Made by a program: the position numbers and the translations under genes. DNA of 64,000 bases from CFX5 sp023384495. Lineage in GTDB: Bacteria; Chloroflexota; Anaerolineae; Caldilineales; Caldilineaceae. Location of the stretch: assembly GCA_048499455.1 (NCBI GenBank), contig JASNZV010000001.1, positions 1,054,001-1,118,000 of the forward strand, in the 5' to 3' direction. This document shows, piece after piece, positions 9,105 to 17,407 of this stretch (its first letter is position 1; the number at the start of each line of letters is the position of its first letter). The notes under the pieces were generated by a model. The model was not told where the DNA came from. It worked only from the letters and a program-made list of their open reading frames with translations, and did not search any database.

Positions 9105-9254
9105 TTACGCCGTCGTGTACTAGGGCACAGCGGCGCAAGTAACGGAAGTGTTCGTAGTAGCGACTTTAGTCGCTTTCCTGCCGACACCAGCGACTGAAGT
9201 CGCTATTACAACTATCTCATTATTTACGCCATTTACGCCATCATGTACTAGGGC
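9105..9254. repeat. Palindromic repeat unit bounded by 22-bp direct repeats
   Basis: Two near-identical 22-mers (TTACGCCRTCRTGTACTAGG plus GC, 9105-9126 and 9233-9254, two differences) bound a stretch with two short palindromes, AGCGACT-TT-AGTCGCT at 9159-9174 and AGCGACT-GA-AGTCGCT at 9189-9204. The two palindromes can also pair with each other. No open frame is present, so it is a miniature-element or REP-like structure between the PBP promoter side and the end of rarD. Confidence 0.7.
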
Positions 9255-9331
9255 TTTTTACCAACCCAGTTGTTTGACGATTCGTGCTTACACCACCTGT
9301 CGGGTTGCAAGATCACTTTGTTCAAGATGCG

Positions 9332-10222
9332 CTAGCCGGCATATTGCCATGTCGCCCGGCGTTGGCGTTCCCAAAATCCCTCAAGCGCGTAGATGATTAG
9401 CGCAAACCAGATGAAACCGAAGCCGACCAGTCGTACGGGTGTCAACGCTTCACCGAACAGCAACACTGCAATGAGAAATTGAATCGTAGGGGCTATGTAC
9501 TGTAGGACTCCCAAGGTTGCCAGCGGGATTCGCCGGGCGCCCGCGGCAAAGAGCAGCAGGGGCACCGCCGTAATGATGCCGGCGCCGGCGAGGAGCAGAG
9601 TTGTTCGTACATCGCCATGCCCAAAGTGACCATCCCCACCTAGCTCCAGATAGCCCACATAGACCAATCCGGGCGCTGCAAGGAAGAGCGTTTCCAGCGT
9701 CAAGCCGCGCATCGAATCGAGGTCGGCAATCTTGCGCAGGAGAGCATAACCACTGAACGAAAAGGCCAGTGTCAGCCCGATCCATGGCAACACCCCAGCC
9801 GTAGCCGTTAGATAAACCACGCCGAGCGCAGCCAGCACGAGCGCCATTGTCTGACCCGGTCGCAACCGTTCGTGCAAGAAGATCACGCCAAACAACACGT
9901 TGACCAGCGGGGTCATAAAGTAGCCGAGCGTGCCATCGATCACATAATTATGCACCACAGACCAAATATAGGTGAGCCAATTGATCGACAGCAAGAGCGC
10001 AGTGACGCCAAACATGAGCACAACCCGCGGGTTACGCATCACTTCCCCCAGCCAAACCCAATTGCGTGTCACCGTGAGCGCCAACCCTAACAACAAGAGC
10101 GACCAGATGACGCGATGGGCCAGAATTTCCAGCGGCCCAGCGCTGGTCAACGCTTTCATGTAGAGCGGCAGAAATCCCCACAAAATATAGGAGCCAAGTG
10201 CATATAGGACGCCTTTTCGCAT
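9332..10222 (-). CDS. rarD: EamA-family transporter RarD
   Basis: A 296-residue inner-membrane protein with ten predicted helices in two EamA halves. It begins MRKGVLYALGSYILWGFLPLY, very like RarD, and keeps HRVIWSLLL, the NWLTYIWSVVHNYVIDGTLGYF-type segment (about residues 75-105) and the second-half LGVLQYIAPTIQFLIAVLLFGE. RarD is associated with chloramphenicol sensitivity in Escherichia coli, but its substrate is unsettled. GAGGTAA lies upstream of the ATG. It is transcribed alone and ends next to a repeat-rich region. Confidence 0.88.
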   Translation of the reverse strand: MRKGVLYALGSYILWGFLPLYMKALTSAGPLEILAHRVIWSLLLLGLALTVTRNWVWLGEVMRNPRVVLMFGVTALLLSINWLTYIWSVVHNYVIDGTLGYFMTPLVNVLFGVIFLHERLRPGQTMALVLAALGVVYLTATAGVLPWIGLTLAFSFSGYALLRKIADLDSMRGLTLETLFLAAPGLVYVGYLELGGDGHFGHGDVRTTLLLAGAGIITAVPLLLFAAGARRIPLATLGVLQYIAPTIQFLIAVLLFGEALTPVRLVGFGFIWFALIIYALEGFWERQRRATWQYAG

Positions 10223-10726
10223 ATCTACGTTACCTCACAACTGTCAGATGACTTCACATCATGTGTACGAATAAAGTGTCACAAGAGGCCGATCAGATGC
10301 ATGGAAATGACTCAGTTTGTGACTTCAATCCCCAACAGAGGCTGCCGACAAGGAAAAAATTACAACAAACAGCTATCTGTCGGATGATGCGGAGAGGATG
10401 TAGGAGTGTGAACCGTCGAATACCTTACGGCTTCCATGGTTTTCTGTAAGCCATTGCCCCTCTATTTAAGCAGGAAAGTTGCATAAATACAATCCGGCAT
10501 ATGATTGGACTTTTGATAGCGGCTCGTAGAATCTTTGGCGCAGGGCTCTTGCATCATTTTGATGCATCTATAGTGCATATTTTCTCATTTATTTGTCCAT
10601 GCCATATGGCGCACACCGAACAAATGACGTAGCATCGCGCTCATGTGGCCCAACTTGACACGCCTGCCAGGCTTCGTTTAGATTGTTGCAATAGGCCAGT
10701 GTTCACCACAAGGAGCCAGAAAAGCC
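10223..10726. other. A+T-rich intergenic region between divergent genes
   Basis: About 500 bases separate rarD (leftward) and the dioxygenase gene (rightward). The sequence is clearly richer in A and T than its neighbours. A 62-codon open frame at 10261-10449 lacks a ribosome site and recognisable residues and is not accepted. Promoters for both flanking genes are expected here but none can be fixed by eye. Confidence 0.5.
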
Positions 10727-11572
10727 ATGCAATCAGCCTACGAACCGATCAAGCTCAAACACATACCAAACCCCGATGAATTGACTCAGTTGGAGCGTCG
10801 GCTCCAGTTTCACCCCAGCACCGTCGCCAACCCACAAGTGCTCGCGCCGGCCCAGGTGGCTGATTACAACCGTCATGGCTACGTCAAGGGGATCCCCATT
10901 TTCGATGCCGACGAAATGGTCATTCACCGCACGTTCCTCGATGAGATTCTGGCGCAAACGTTGGCCGCCGGGGGCACGAGCTATTCGATCATCTCGGCGC
11001 ACATGCGCTACGGCCCGGTCTATGATCTGCTCACGCATCCGCGCATCGTGAGGGTGGTGAAAGATATCCTTGGCGACGATGTCATCGGTTGGGGCGCCCA
11101 CTACTTTTGCAAGCTGCCCCACGACGCCAAAGTCGTTTCGTGGCACCAAGACGCCAGTTTTTGGCCGCTCACTCCCTCGAAGACGGTGACCGTGTGGCTG
11201 GCCATCGACGACGCCGACCGCGAAAACGCCTGCATGAAGTTTATTGCTGGCTCACACCATTTGGGACATTTGACCTACCGACTCAGCGAGGATGCCGAGA
11301 ACAGTGTCCTCAACCAGACAGTTGAAAACCCTGAGCAATACGGAGAGGTGGTCTACGACGAACTAAAGGCCGGGGAGATTTCATTGCACAGCGATCTATT
11401 GTTGCATGGCTCAGAGGCAAACCATTCAGCGCGCCGCCGCTGTGGGCTGACGCTGCGCTATTGCGCCGCAGAAGTGCGTAGCGACCCAACCTTTGGATGG
11501 TGGAAGGAGGGCGTGCTCGTCAGCGGGCGCGATGTCGATGGTCACTGGGCCAACCCGCCGCGCCCGGCATAG
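10727..11572 (+). CDS. Phytanoyl-CoA dioxygenase family protein
   Basis: A 281-residue member of the PhyH branch of Fe(II)/2-oxoglutarate dioxygenases. The HxD iron motif is in WHQDASFWPL, followed by the strands TVWLAIDDADRENACMKF and a late EISLHSDLLLHGSEANHS segment with the distal histidine, then SARRRCGLTLRY, where the arginine would bind the 2-oxoglutarate carboxylate. Bacterial members hydroxylate varied small molecules, so the substrate cannot be named. AAGGAG at 10710-10715 precedes the ATG. The gene stands alone and converges with lysC across a hairpin repeat. Confidence 0.86.
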   Translation: MQSAYEPIKLKHIPNPDELTQLERRLQFHPSTVANPQVLAPAQVADYNRHGYVKGIPIFDADEMVIHRTFLDEILAQTLAAGGTSYSIISAHMRYGPVYDLLTHPRIVRVVKDILGDDVIGWGAHYFCKLPHDAKVVSWHQDASFWPLTPSKTVTVWLAIDDADRENACMKFIAGSHHLGHLTYRLSEDAENSVLNQTVENPEQYGEVVYDELKAGEISLHSDLLLHGSEANHSARRRCGLTLRYCAAEVRSDPTFGWWKEGVLVSGRDVDGHWANPPRPA

Positions 11573-11635
11573 AGCCGCCCTGGGTGCGCCACGCCGGTAT
11601 AGGGGAAAATAGATAAGCGTTATGACTTGTGGCCA

Positions 11636-11768
11636 CCGATAGCGATGAAAATGGGGGCGTACCGCAGGAACACAGAGAACAACGAGGAGACACAGAGCAC
11701 ACTGAGGTTTTTCTCGGTGTGCTCTGTGTCTCCTCGTTGCGCTGTTTTGCTCGATTTTCAGAACAATA
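11636..11768. repeat. Dispersed hairpin repeat with a 23-bp stem, between convergent genes
   Basis: The arms at 11680-11702 and 11717-11739 are perfect 23-base reverse complements around a 14-base loop, built from CACAGAG words. The outer parts (GATAGCG... CGCAGGAACACAGAG at left, CTGTTTTGCTCGATTTTCA at right) recur in the repeat at 26830-26938, so this is a family of mobile or amplifiable palindromes. Its place between two convergent stops suggests it can also serve as a two-way terminator. Confidence 0.8.
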
Positions 11769-11775
11769 GCCGCCC

Positions 11776-13224
11776 CTAGCGCTGAGCCACTCGTTCCGTC
11801 GTCGGCTTTTCCAGTTCAAAGCCATCGTGGACGGCGCGCAGCGCGGTGGCCGCATCCTCTTCGCCGATGACAAAGCTGATGTTGGCCTCGCTGGAGCCTT
11901 GCGCAATGGCAATCACGTTGATCTGGTGGCGCGCCACAGCGCCGAAGACACCCGCCGCCAACCCGGGCGTTCCCCGCATCCCACTGCCAATGACGGCTAC
12001 GATCACCACCTTCTCGTGGCCGTCGATGCGCTCAATGTCGCCGCGCTGCACCTCACGGGCAAATTCCTTGCACAGCGCATCCAGTGTCCGGTGCACCAAC
12101 ACCTGCGGGATCACAAAACAGATGTTCAGCTCGCTGCTGCTCTGGCTGATCATCAAAATGTTGGTGCCCACGCCCGACACAGCGGCAAATGCGCGCGCCG
12201 CCACACCCGGCATACCCATCATCCCCTTGCCGGCGATGGTGATGAGGTTGACGTCCCGGATGGCCGTCACCGCCTTGACGGTGCCGTGCTCTTCGCTATC
12301 GCTGCGGTCTACAATGAGTGTGCCCGGGTGCGCCGGCTGAAATGTGTTGAGCACCCGCACCGGGATCCGCTTGCGGATGGCGGGGATGACCGTTTTGGGG
12401 TGGAGCACTTTGGCGCCATAATAGGCCAGCTCGGCTACTTCTTCGTAGCTCAATTGGCGAATGCTGCGCGCGTTGGGCACAATGCGCGGGTCGGCGGTCA
12501 TCACACCGTTGACATCTGTCCAAATCTGAATCTCGTCGGCGTCGAGCAGCGCGCCGAGGATGCCCGCCGAATAATCCGAGCCGCCGCGGCTCAATGTCGT
12601 TGGCACCCCATCCACCGTGGCGCCGACAAAGCCGGTCACCACCGGCGTCACTCCCTGTTCGAGCAGTGGCGTCAGGTGGGCGCGGCAGCGTGTTTCCGTG
12701 GCTTCGAGCAGCGGCTCCGCCCCTCCAAAGACACTGTCGGTCACAACCAGACCAACCGCATCGACAGCCTCGGCCTGAATGCCTTGCGAGCGCAACACCG
12801 CCGCCAGGATCGGCGCGTTGATGCGCTCGCCCAGCCCGCTCACCAGGTCGAGCCCGCGCGGGGTGAGTTCGCCCAGCACCATGATGCCGCCACAGATGCG
12901 CTCTAGCTCTTGCAATTTGCCATCAAGATGGCGCTCGGCTTGTCGCTTTTCGGCGGCGTCGGCGAGAAAATGGTCGATCACCTGCATATGTTTCTTGCGC
13001 AACGTAGCGATGGCCTCTTTGCCGGCCTCGACATCTCCCTGTGCGCTTTTGTGGGCGGCGTCGATCAGCAGATTGGTGACCCCGCTCATGGCGCTGGTCA
13101 CGACGATGACGCCGGGACGGGCGGCAGCGCTTTGTTCGGCCACTTTTTGTTTCGCAATGTTTGCCACCGCAGTAAAAGCTTCGACACTGCCGACGGATGT
13201 GCCGCCAAATTTCATGACGAGCAT
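11776..13224 (-). CDS. lysC: Aspartate kinase
   Basis: A 482-residue monofunctional aspartokinase catalysing ATP-dependent phosphorylation of aspartate, the first step to lysine, threonine and methionine. It begins MLVMKFGGTSVGSVEAF, the kinase signature, and continues with a catalytic domain to about residue 290 (TTLSRGGSDYSAGILGALL, IQIWTDVNGVMTADPR). Two ACT domains follow (GKGMMGMPGVAARAF and GSGMRGTPGLAAGVFGA), where feedback by lysine or threonine is expected. GAGGAA lies eight bases before the start. It has no homoserine dehydrogenase domain and is not in an operon with other amino-acid genes. Confidence 0.93.
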   Translation of the reverse strand: MLVMKFGGTSVGSVEAFTAVANIAKQKVAEQSAAARPGVIVVTSAMSGVTNLLIDAAHKSAQGDVEAGKEAIATLRKKHMQVIDHFLADAAEKRQAERHLDGKLQELERICGGIMVLGELTPRGLDLVSGLGERINAPILAAVLRSQGIQAEAVDAVGLVVTDSVFGGAEPLLEATETRCRAHLTPLLEQGVTPVVTGFVGATVDGVPTTLSRGGSDYSAGILGALLDADEIQIWTDVNGVMTADPRIVPNARSIRQLSYEEVAELAYYGAKVLHPKTVIPAIRKRIPVRVLNTFQPAHPGTLIVDRSDSEEHGTVKAVTAIRDVNLITIAGKGMMGMPGVAARAFAAVSGVGTNILMISQSSSELNICFVIPQVLVHRTLDALCKEFAREVQRGDIERIDGHEKVVIVAVIGSGMRGTPGLAAGVFGAVARHQINVIAIAQGSSEANISFVIGEEDAATALRAVHDGFELEKPTTERVAQR

Positions 13225-13429
13225 GATGATTCCTCAAATGGATTTTTGATTTTTGCGGTAAAGCAAGCTCACAGAGGGCACTGAGGAGGCGCAGAGAACT
13301 TGGAGGAGATTTCTGCTCTCCATTTTTCTCCATGTTTTCTGCGAACCTGCGGTTGTCTTTTTACTTGCCAACCACTATCTGTCGCCCGGTTCTGGCATAC
13401 GCTTTCTCCCGCCGGCCATTGTAGCACCT

Positions 13430-13470
13430 GGCCAGCAAATACGCGATATTGGACAATGGATTACAATAAA
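13430..13470. repeat. Copy 1 of a ~45-bp terminator-linked repeat
   Basis: The words AGCACCTGGCC, GCAAAT, CGCGATATTGG and ACAATAAAAA occur in the same order and spacing here and at about 21981-22030, with only a few substitutions. On the minus strand it lies just downstream of a T-run hairpin terminator in both places, suggesting that a whole 3' end was duplicated. Confidence 0.65.
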
Positions 13471-13508
13471 AAAACCCCCTTGGCCTGCTGCCGAGAGGGA
13501 TACTTTGC
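13471..13508 (-). terminator. Intrinsic terminator of the RCC1/InlB secreted-protein gene
   Basis: Reading leftward after the stop at 13526, the RNA can form an imperfect G+C-rich stem (CCC.CT.GGC with GCC.AG.GGG around AGCAG), followed directly by seven T residues and ATTG. Placement about 20 bases after the stop codon fits a rho-independent terminator. Confidence 0.65.
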
Positions 13509-13525
13509 AAGAACGGGTGTAGTTC

Positions 13526-16500
13526 CTAGCGGCGAATCAGGGGCAGGTGAAGCTGCTGCGATGGCGCCAGAGTTGGGGAAACCGCGCCAGCGGCCGGCGC
13601 AATGACATCGCTTGCATTGACCGTAATCGTGAACTCACTGTCCGTCGTCATGGTGAAGCCGGCCGGTGGGGTGATGGTGATCTCATAGACGCCCGCTGGT
13701 AGATCGGCGAAGCGGTAGCCACCGCTGGCGTCCGTTGAGGCGCTCCTGGTCGAACGGCCGCCCTGTAAGGTCAAGGTGACTGTGACATTGGCAAGGCCAG
13801 GCTCACCACTGTCACGCGCGCCATTACCATTATGATCGAGAAAGACCAGACCATCGATGGCGCTGCCGATATAACTCACGGTGATGGTCTGCTGAACACT
13901 GCCGGCGCTGGCCGTCACGGTTGCCGCACCAACCGTGGCAGCGGATGTAAGCGTGGCCGATGCACGCCCTGTGGAGTCTGTCGTGCGCGCCGAGGTGATG
14001 GCGCCCAGTGTAGTGGTAAAGGTCACAGGATAGCCAGGAAGACCCCGCCCCGCCGCATCCAAGACGCGGGTGGCGATGGTAGCGATGCTGGCGCCATTGG
14101 CGACCAACGTGTTGCTGCTGCTCGACAGTTCAATCGTTGCCGGCGCGCCGAGAATCTGCACCGAGCCGGCCGTCGTCCTCCCGTTGATTTCGCCCTGGGC
14201 GTTGCCAAACGACGCCAATGCAATCTGCACCGGCGCCAACGAATCAGCCGGGGCAGTTGGGCGGACTGCAAAGGTCATGGTCAACAGAACGCTGCTGGAC
14301 AACGAGCGTGGGCTTGTTGAAAAGTCTGCAATGCGAATGTCAATCTCACCGCTCGTATCACCGGCATCAAAATCAGCACACTTGACAAAGCTGGCCGGCA
14401 GCGCAGCATTGAACTGGATGGCATCGGGCGCACAGTTGCTATCGCTATCCGTGGGGTTGAGGTTCAGACGCTGCTCGTCGTAATCAATCGAGAAGAGCAG
14501 GCTGGAGACATCCGGCCCCTGTGCCGTGTAGGAGACGGTCAGCGCCACGACACCGCCCGGCGCGCCATTTACGGTTTGCGCAATCGCTAGCTGTGGTCGG
14601 GGGGCAGCATCCACCGTCGTACAACGGTGGGTGCTCCAGTCGCTGGCGCCGGCAGTGTTGGTGGCCCGGACGCGGTAACACCAATCGCCGTCAGCCTTGC
14701 CGGTCAAATTGACCGAACGGGCCGGGCCAGTGTGGGTGGTGTTCCAACTGCCGCCATTGTGCTGCTCTTGGAGTTCGTAGCCAACTGCTCGCGCTGCATC
14801 GGCCCAAGCCACCACATAGTCGCTGTTCTGCTCCTGATTGTCGATGGGGTTGAGAACAGGAATTGATGGTGGCTGAAGCACTTCGACAAAGGTCGCCGTC
14901 ACCGTCTTGTCGCCGTCCATCACCAAGGGAGCCGGATTCAACGCGCCGCTGAGGTCGCCGCTCCACCCAGCAAATTGCCAACCATTCGTCGGCACAGCCG
15001 TCAACGTAACGGTCGCTCCAAAGGGATAGGTGGGCTGGTCTGGATTTCGCGCCACCGAACCACTGCCAACTGGGTTGACCGTGAGGGTGTGCTGATTCTG
15101 GACAAAGGTAGCGGTGATGGCCTTGTCGCCGTCGATGATCAGGCTTACTGGGTTGGTGGCGCCGCTGAGGTCGCCGCTCCACCCAGCAAATTGCCAACCA
15201 TTCGCTGGCACAGCCGTCAATGTTACGGTCGCGCCAAAGGGATAGGTGGGTTGGTCTGGATTTCGCGCCACCGAACCACTGCCAACTGGGTTGACCGTGA
15301 GGGTGTGCTGATTCTGGACAAAGGTAGCGGTGATAGCCTTGTCGCCGTCGATGGTCAGGCTTACTGGGTTGGTGGCGCCGCTGAGGTCGCCGCCCCAATC
15401 AGAAAAAGACCAGCCAACATCCGCCAGCGCAGTAAGCGTCACCTCTTCGCCAAAATGATGGGTTGCGCGAGAAGGGTTGCGCGTCACACTGCCGGCACCA
15501 ACCGAAGTGATCGTAAGCGTATAGGGAATTGGCTCGAATTGGGCCTGTAGGCTACGGTCGCCGCTCATGGTCACCGTAGCCGGATTATCCGTTCCCGCCA
15601 GGTCACCGCTCCACCCGGTAAAGCGCCACCCTGGGCTGGCGACCGCTGTTAGTGAGACTTCTGCGCCTGGTAAGTACGTCGCTTGGTCGGGCAAACGGGT
15701 CACAGCGCCCTCGCCCATTACCGTGACCTCCAGTGTATACCGCGTAGCTTGAGCGATTGTCAGGGAGAGTGCGCCGTCGTTGTCGCCCAAACAACCGTCT
15801 TGGTCATTGATGCGGAGCGCAAGCGGGCCATTTCCATCAGCGACAATGCTCCCCCCTGAACCGATAGAGAACGGATCCCCATTCGCTACCTGTCCCAATA
15901 GGGCGCCATAGACCGATTCCTCCAATACCTTACAGCCGGGGAATATTGTGCTGTCTTCATCCAGGGGATAACCATCTGGGCCCACATATGCAAACAACCG
16001 GTGATCGATAGTCCATGCACCGCTCTGGTATACAAACGTCAGCTCGGCGCCGGCATTGACCAGTAACGGGGTCACTTGCCAGCCCGCAGTGGAAAGTACA
16101 TAACATGTATAGGAGCCACTCGTTTCAACGCAGCCCAGTGCAATGGGGGTGGCTGTCGTTCGCATGGATGTTGTGGTATCGCCAAGCTGACCAACCCCGT
16201 TCGCCCCCCAACAGACACCCACCACATTTGTTACGGCACACGTATGATTTGCGCCCCCACTCAGTATGGCGACGCCGCTTGCCAAATTACTGACCATCAC
16301 AGGGCTTGTACGGATGGCAGTGCTGCCATCGCCAATTTGACCGTTGTTGTTTTCCCCCCAGCAGAAGGCCGTACCGCCGCTTGTGCTCGCGCAAGTATGG
16401 AATCCACCAGCATCGAGTTCAGCAAGGTTGGTCAAGCTGAGTACGTTCACTGGGATTCGGCTGTCGTTGGTGCCGCCATTTCCCAATTGACCTCGGCGAT

Positions 16501-17329
16501 TGGCTCCCCAACAGCGGGCGGCGCCATCGATGAGTAGCGCACATGAATGGTTTGTCCCCGCCGTGACCGTGGCGACCCCGCTGCTTAGCCCACTAACATC
16601 GACAGGCATGGTACGATTGACGAGCGAATTGTCACCCAATTGCCCGCGGTGGTTGTAACCCCAACACTTGACACCTCCTGTGCTAAGGCGCGCGCAGGTA
16701 TGGCCACCGCCCGCGGCCAGCGCACTGACCCCAGTCAACCCGGTGACCGCGACCGGCGCTGTGCGGGCTGTGGTGCTTCCGTCCCCCAACTGGCCGCGCG
16801 CATTGTTGCCCCAACAGCGGACTTCGCCGCTGATGAGCGACGCACAGCTATGGTCGTCACCGGCAACGATCACGCTTACCCCACTTGATAAGCCCACCAC
16901 ATCCACCGGCGTCCACTGGCTGGCATTGGTTCCGTCTCCAACCTGGCCGCTTGTATTTTTCCCCCAACATTGGACGCCACCGGTAATCAGAAGCGCACAG
17001 GTGTGCCCGCCACCAGCGGCAACAGCGATGGCGTATCCGGCAAGGTCGAGCACAGCGACAGGGATGCTTCGGTTGAAGAGGGAGACATTGCCCAATTGAC
17101 CTGCGTTGTTTTCCCCCCAACAGAGTATCCGACCGGCATCCGTAACTGCACAGGTATGATTGCCGCCGGCGCTGATTTGCACGATTGCACCGACGTCAGC
17201 CGTTGCTTGAGTGGGCGCTAGCCGGCTGGAGGCGGACACCGATTGTTGCTGCCACCCTACAAGCCAGAGACTCAAAGCGGCAAGCACAATCAACATACTG
17301 ACTGTACGAAGGCTGGGGTGACCTTGCAT
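13526..17329 (-). CDS. Large secreted protein: RCC1 repeats, InlB-type repeats, cohesin-like and Ig-like modules
   Basis: A 1267-residue exported protein. After a signal sequence (MLIVLAALSLWLVGW) come about seven RCC1/ALF-type repeats (about residues 46-400), each with GGxHTCA, CWGxNxxGQLG cores. Next is a region with LALRINDQDGCLGDNDG resembling PA-IL-type lectins (about 487-520). Four InlB/list-type repeats of about 72 residues follow (523-817), the last two nearly identical in DNA. Then come a fibronectin-like segment, a cohesin-like module with VSSLLFSIDYDE (about 913-1060), an invasin-like Ig module (about 1066-1157) and an SdrD-B-like module (FLDHNGNGARDSGEPGL). It ends in LHLPLIRR, a tail shared with the neighbouring gene. 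It is probably cell-surface bound and adhesive or scaffolding; no catalytic site is visible. The start at 17329 has AGAGGA ten bases upstream. Confidence 0.85.
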   Translation of the reverse strand: MQGHPSLRTVSMLIVLAALSLWLVGWQQQSVSASSRLAPTQATADVGAIVQISAGGNHTCAVTDAGRILCWGENNAGQLGNVSLFNRSIPVAVLDLAGYAIAVAAGGGHTCALLITGGVQCWGKNTSGQVGDGTNASQWTPVDVVGLSSGVSVIVAGDDHSCASLISGEVRCWGNNARGQLGDGSTTARTAPVAVTGLTGVSALAAGGGHTCARLSTGGVKCWGYNHRGQLGDNSLVNRTMPVDVSGLSSGVATVTAGTNHSCALLIDGAARCWGANRRGQLGNGGTNDSRIPVNVLSLTNLAELDAGGFHTCASTSGGTAFCWGENNNGQIGDGSTAIRTSPVMVSNLASGVAILSGGANHTCAVTNVVGVCWGANGVGQLGDTTTSMRTTATPIALGCVETSGSYTCYVLSTAGWQVTPLLVNAGAELTFVYQSGAWTIDHRLFAYVGPDGYPLDEDSTIFPGCKVLEESVYGALLGQVANGDPFSIGSGGSIVADGNGPLALRINDQDGCLGDNDGALSLTIAQATRYTLEVTVMGEGAVTRLPDQATYLPGAEVSLTAVASPGWRFTGWSGDLAGTDNPATVTMSGDRSLQAQFEPIPYTLTITSVGAGSVTRNPSRATHHFGEEVTLTALADVGWSFSDWGGDLSGATNPVSLTIDGDKAITATFVQNQHTLTVNPVGSGSVARNPDQPTYPFGATVTLTAVPANGWQFAGWSGDLSGATNPVSLIIDGDKAITATFVQNQHTLTVNPVGSGSVARNPDQPTYPFGATVTLTAVPTNGWQFAGWSGDLSGALNPAPLVMDGDKTVTATFVEVLQPPSIPVLNPIDNQEQNSDYVVAWADAARAVGYELQEQHNGGSWNTTHTGPARSVNLTGKADGDWCYRVRATNTAGASDWSTHRCTTVDAAPRPQLAIAQTVNGAPGGVVALTVSYTAQGPDVSSLLFSIDYDEQRLNLNPTDSDSNCAPDAIQFNAALPASFVKCADFDAGDTSGEIDIRIADFSTSPRSLSSSVLLTMTFAVRPTAPADSLAPVQIALASFGNAQGEINGRTTAGSVQILGAPATIELSSSSNTLVANGASIATIATRVLDAAGRGLPGYPVTFTTTLGAITSARTTDSTGRASATLTSAATVGAATVTASAGSVQQTITVSYIGSAIDGLVFLDHNGNGARDSGEPGLANVTVTLTLQGGRSTRSASTDASGGYRFADLPAGVYEITITPPAGFTMTTDSEFTITVNASDVIAPAAGAVSPTLAPSQQLHLPLIRR
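14880..15350. repeat. 216-bp tandem coding repeats within the secreted-protein gene
   Basis: Two adjacent InlB-type units are almost identical at the DNA level, offset by exactly 216 bases (for example GCCGCTGAGGTCGCCGCTCC at 14945 and 15161). The near-identity shows recent duplication or conversion, and the repeat number probably varies among strains. Confidence 0.85.
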
Positions 17330-17407
17330 AGGGCTGATTCCTCTGCTGCGCAAACACGAGCGGGATGGAGTGTGATCGCGGCCTCAATGCCCCCATCGCC
17401 ATGGGGT

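Larger units (their letters stand above)
13225..13525. repeat. Intergenic region with a CAGAG-type repeat upstream of lysC
   Basis: The 300 bases between lysC and the large secreted-protein gene contain, at about 13263-13357, a degenerate stretch of CACAGAGG, GCGCAGAGAA and GTTTTCTGCGAACCTGCGG words of the same style as the repeats at 11636 and 26830, though more diverged. The lysC promoter should lie here but was not identified. The terminator and the 45-bp repeat at the other end are listed separately. Confidence 0.5.

Noticed and set aside
8896..9138. Upstream extension of the PBP gene to 9138
   Set aside because: The added residues come from the heptamer repeat and a promoter lies inside; ATG 8895 begins the hydrophobic anchor.
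10261..10449. 62-codon open frame upstream of the dioxygenase gene
   Set aside because: No ribosome site, A+T-rich composition unlike the coding neighbours, and no recognisable residues.
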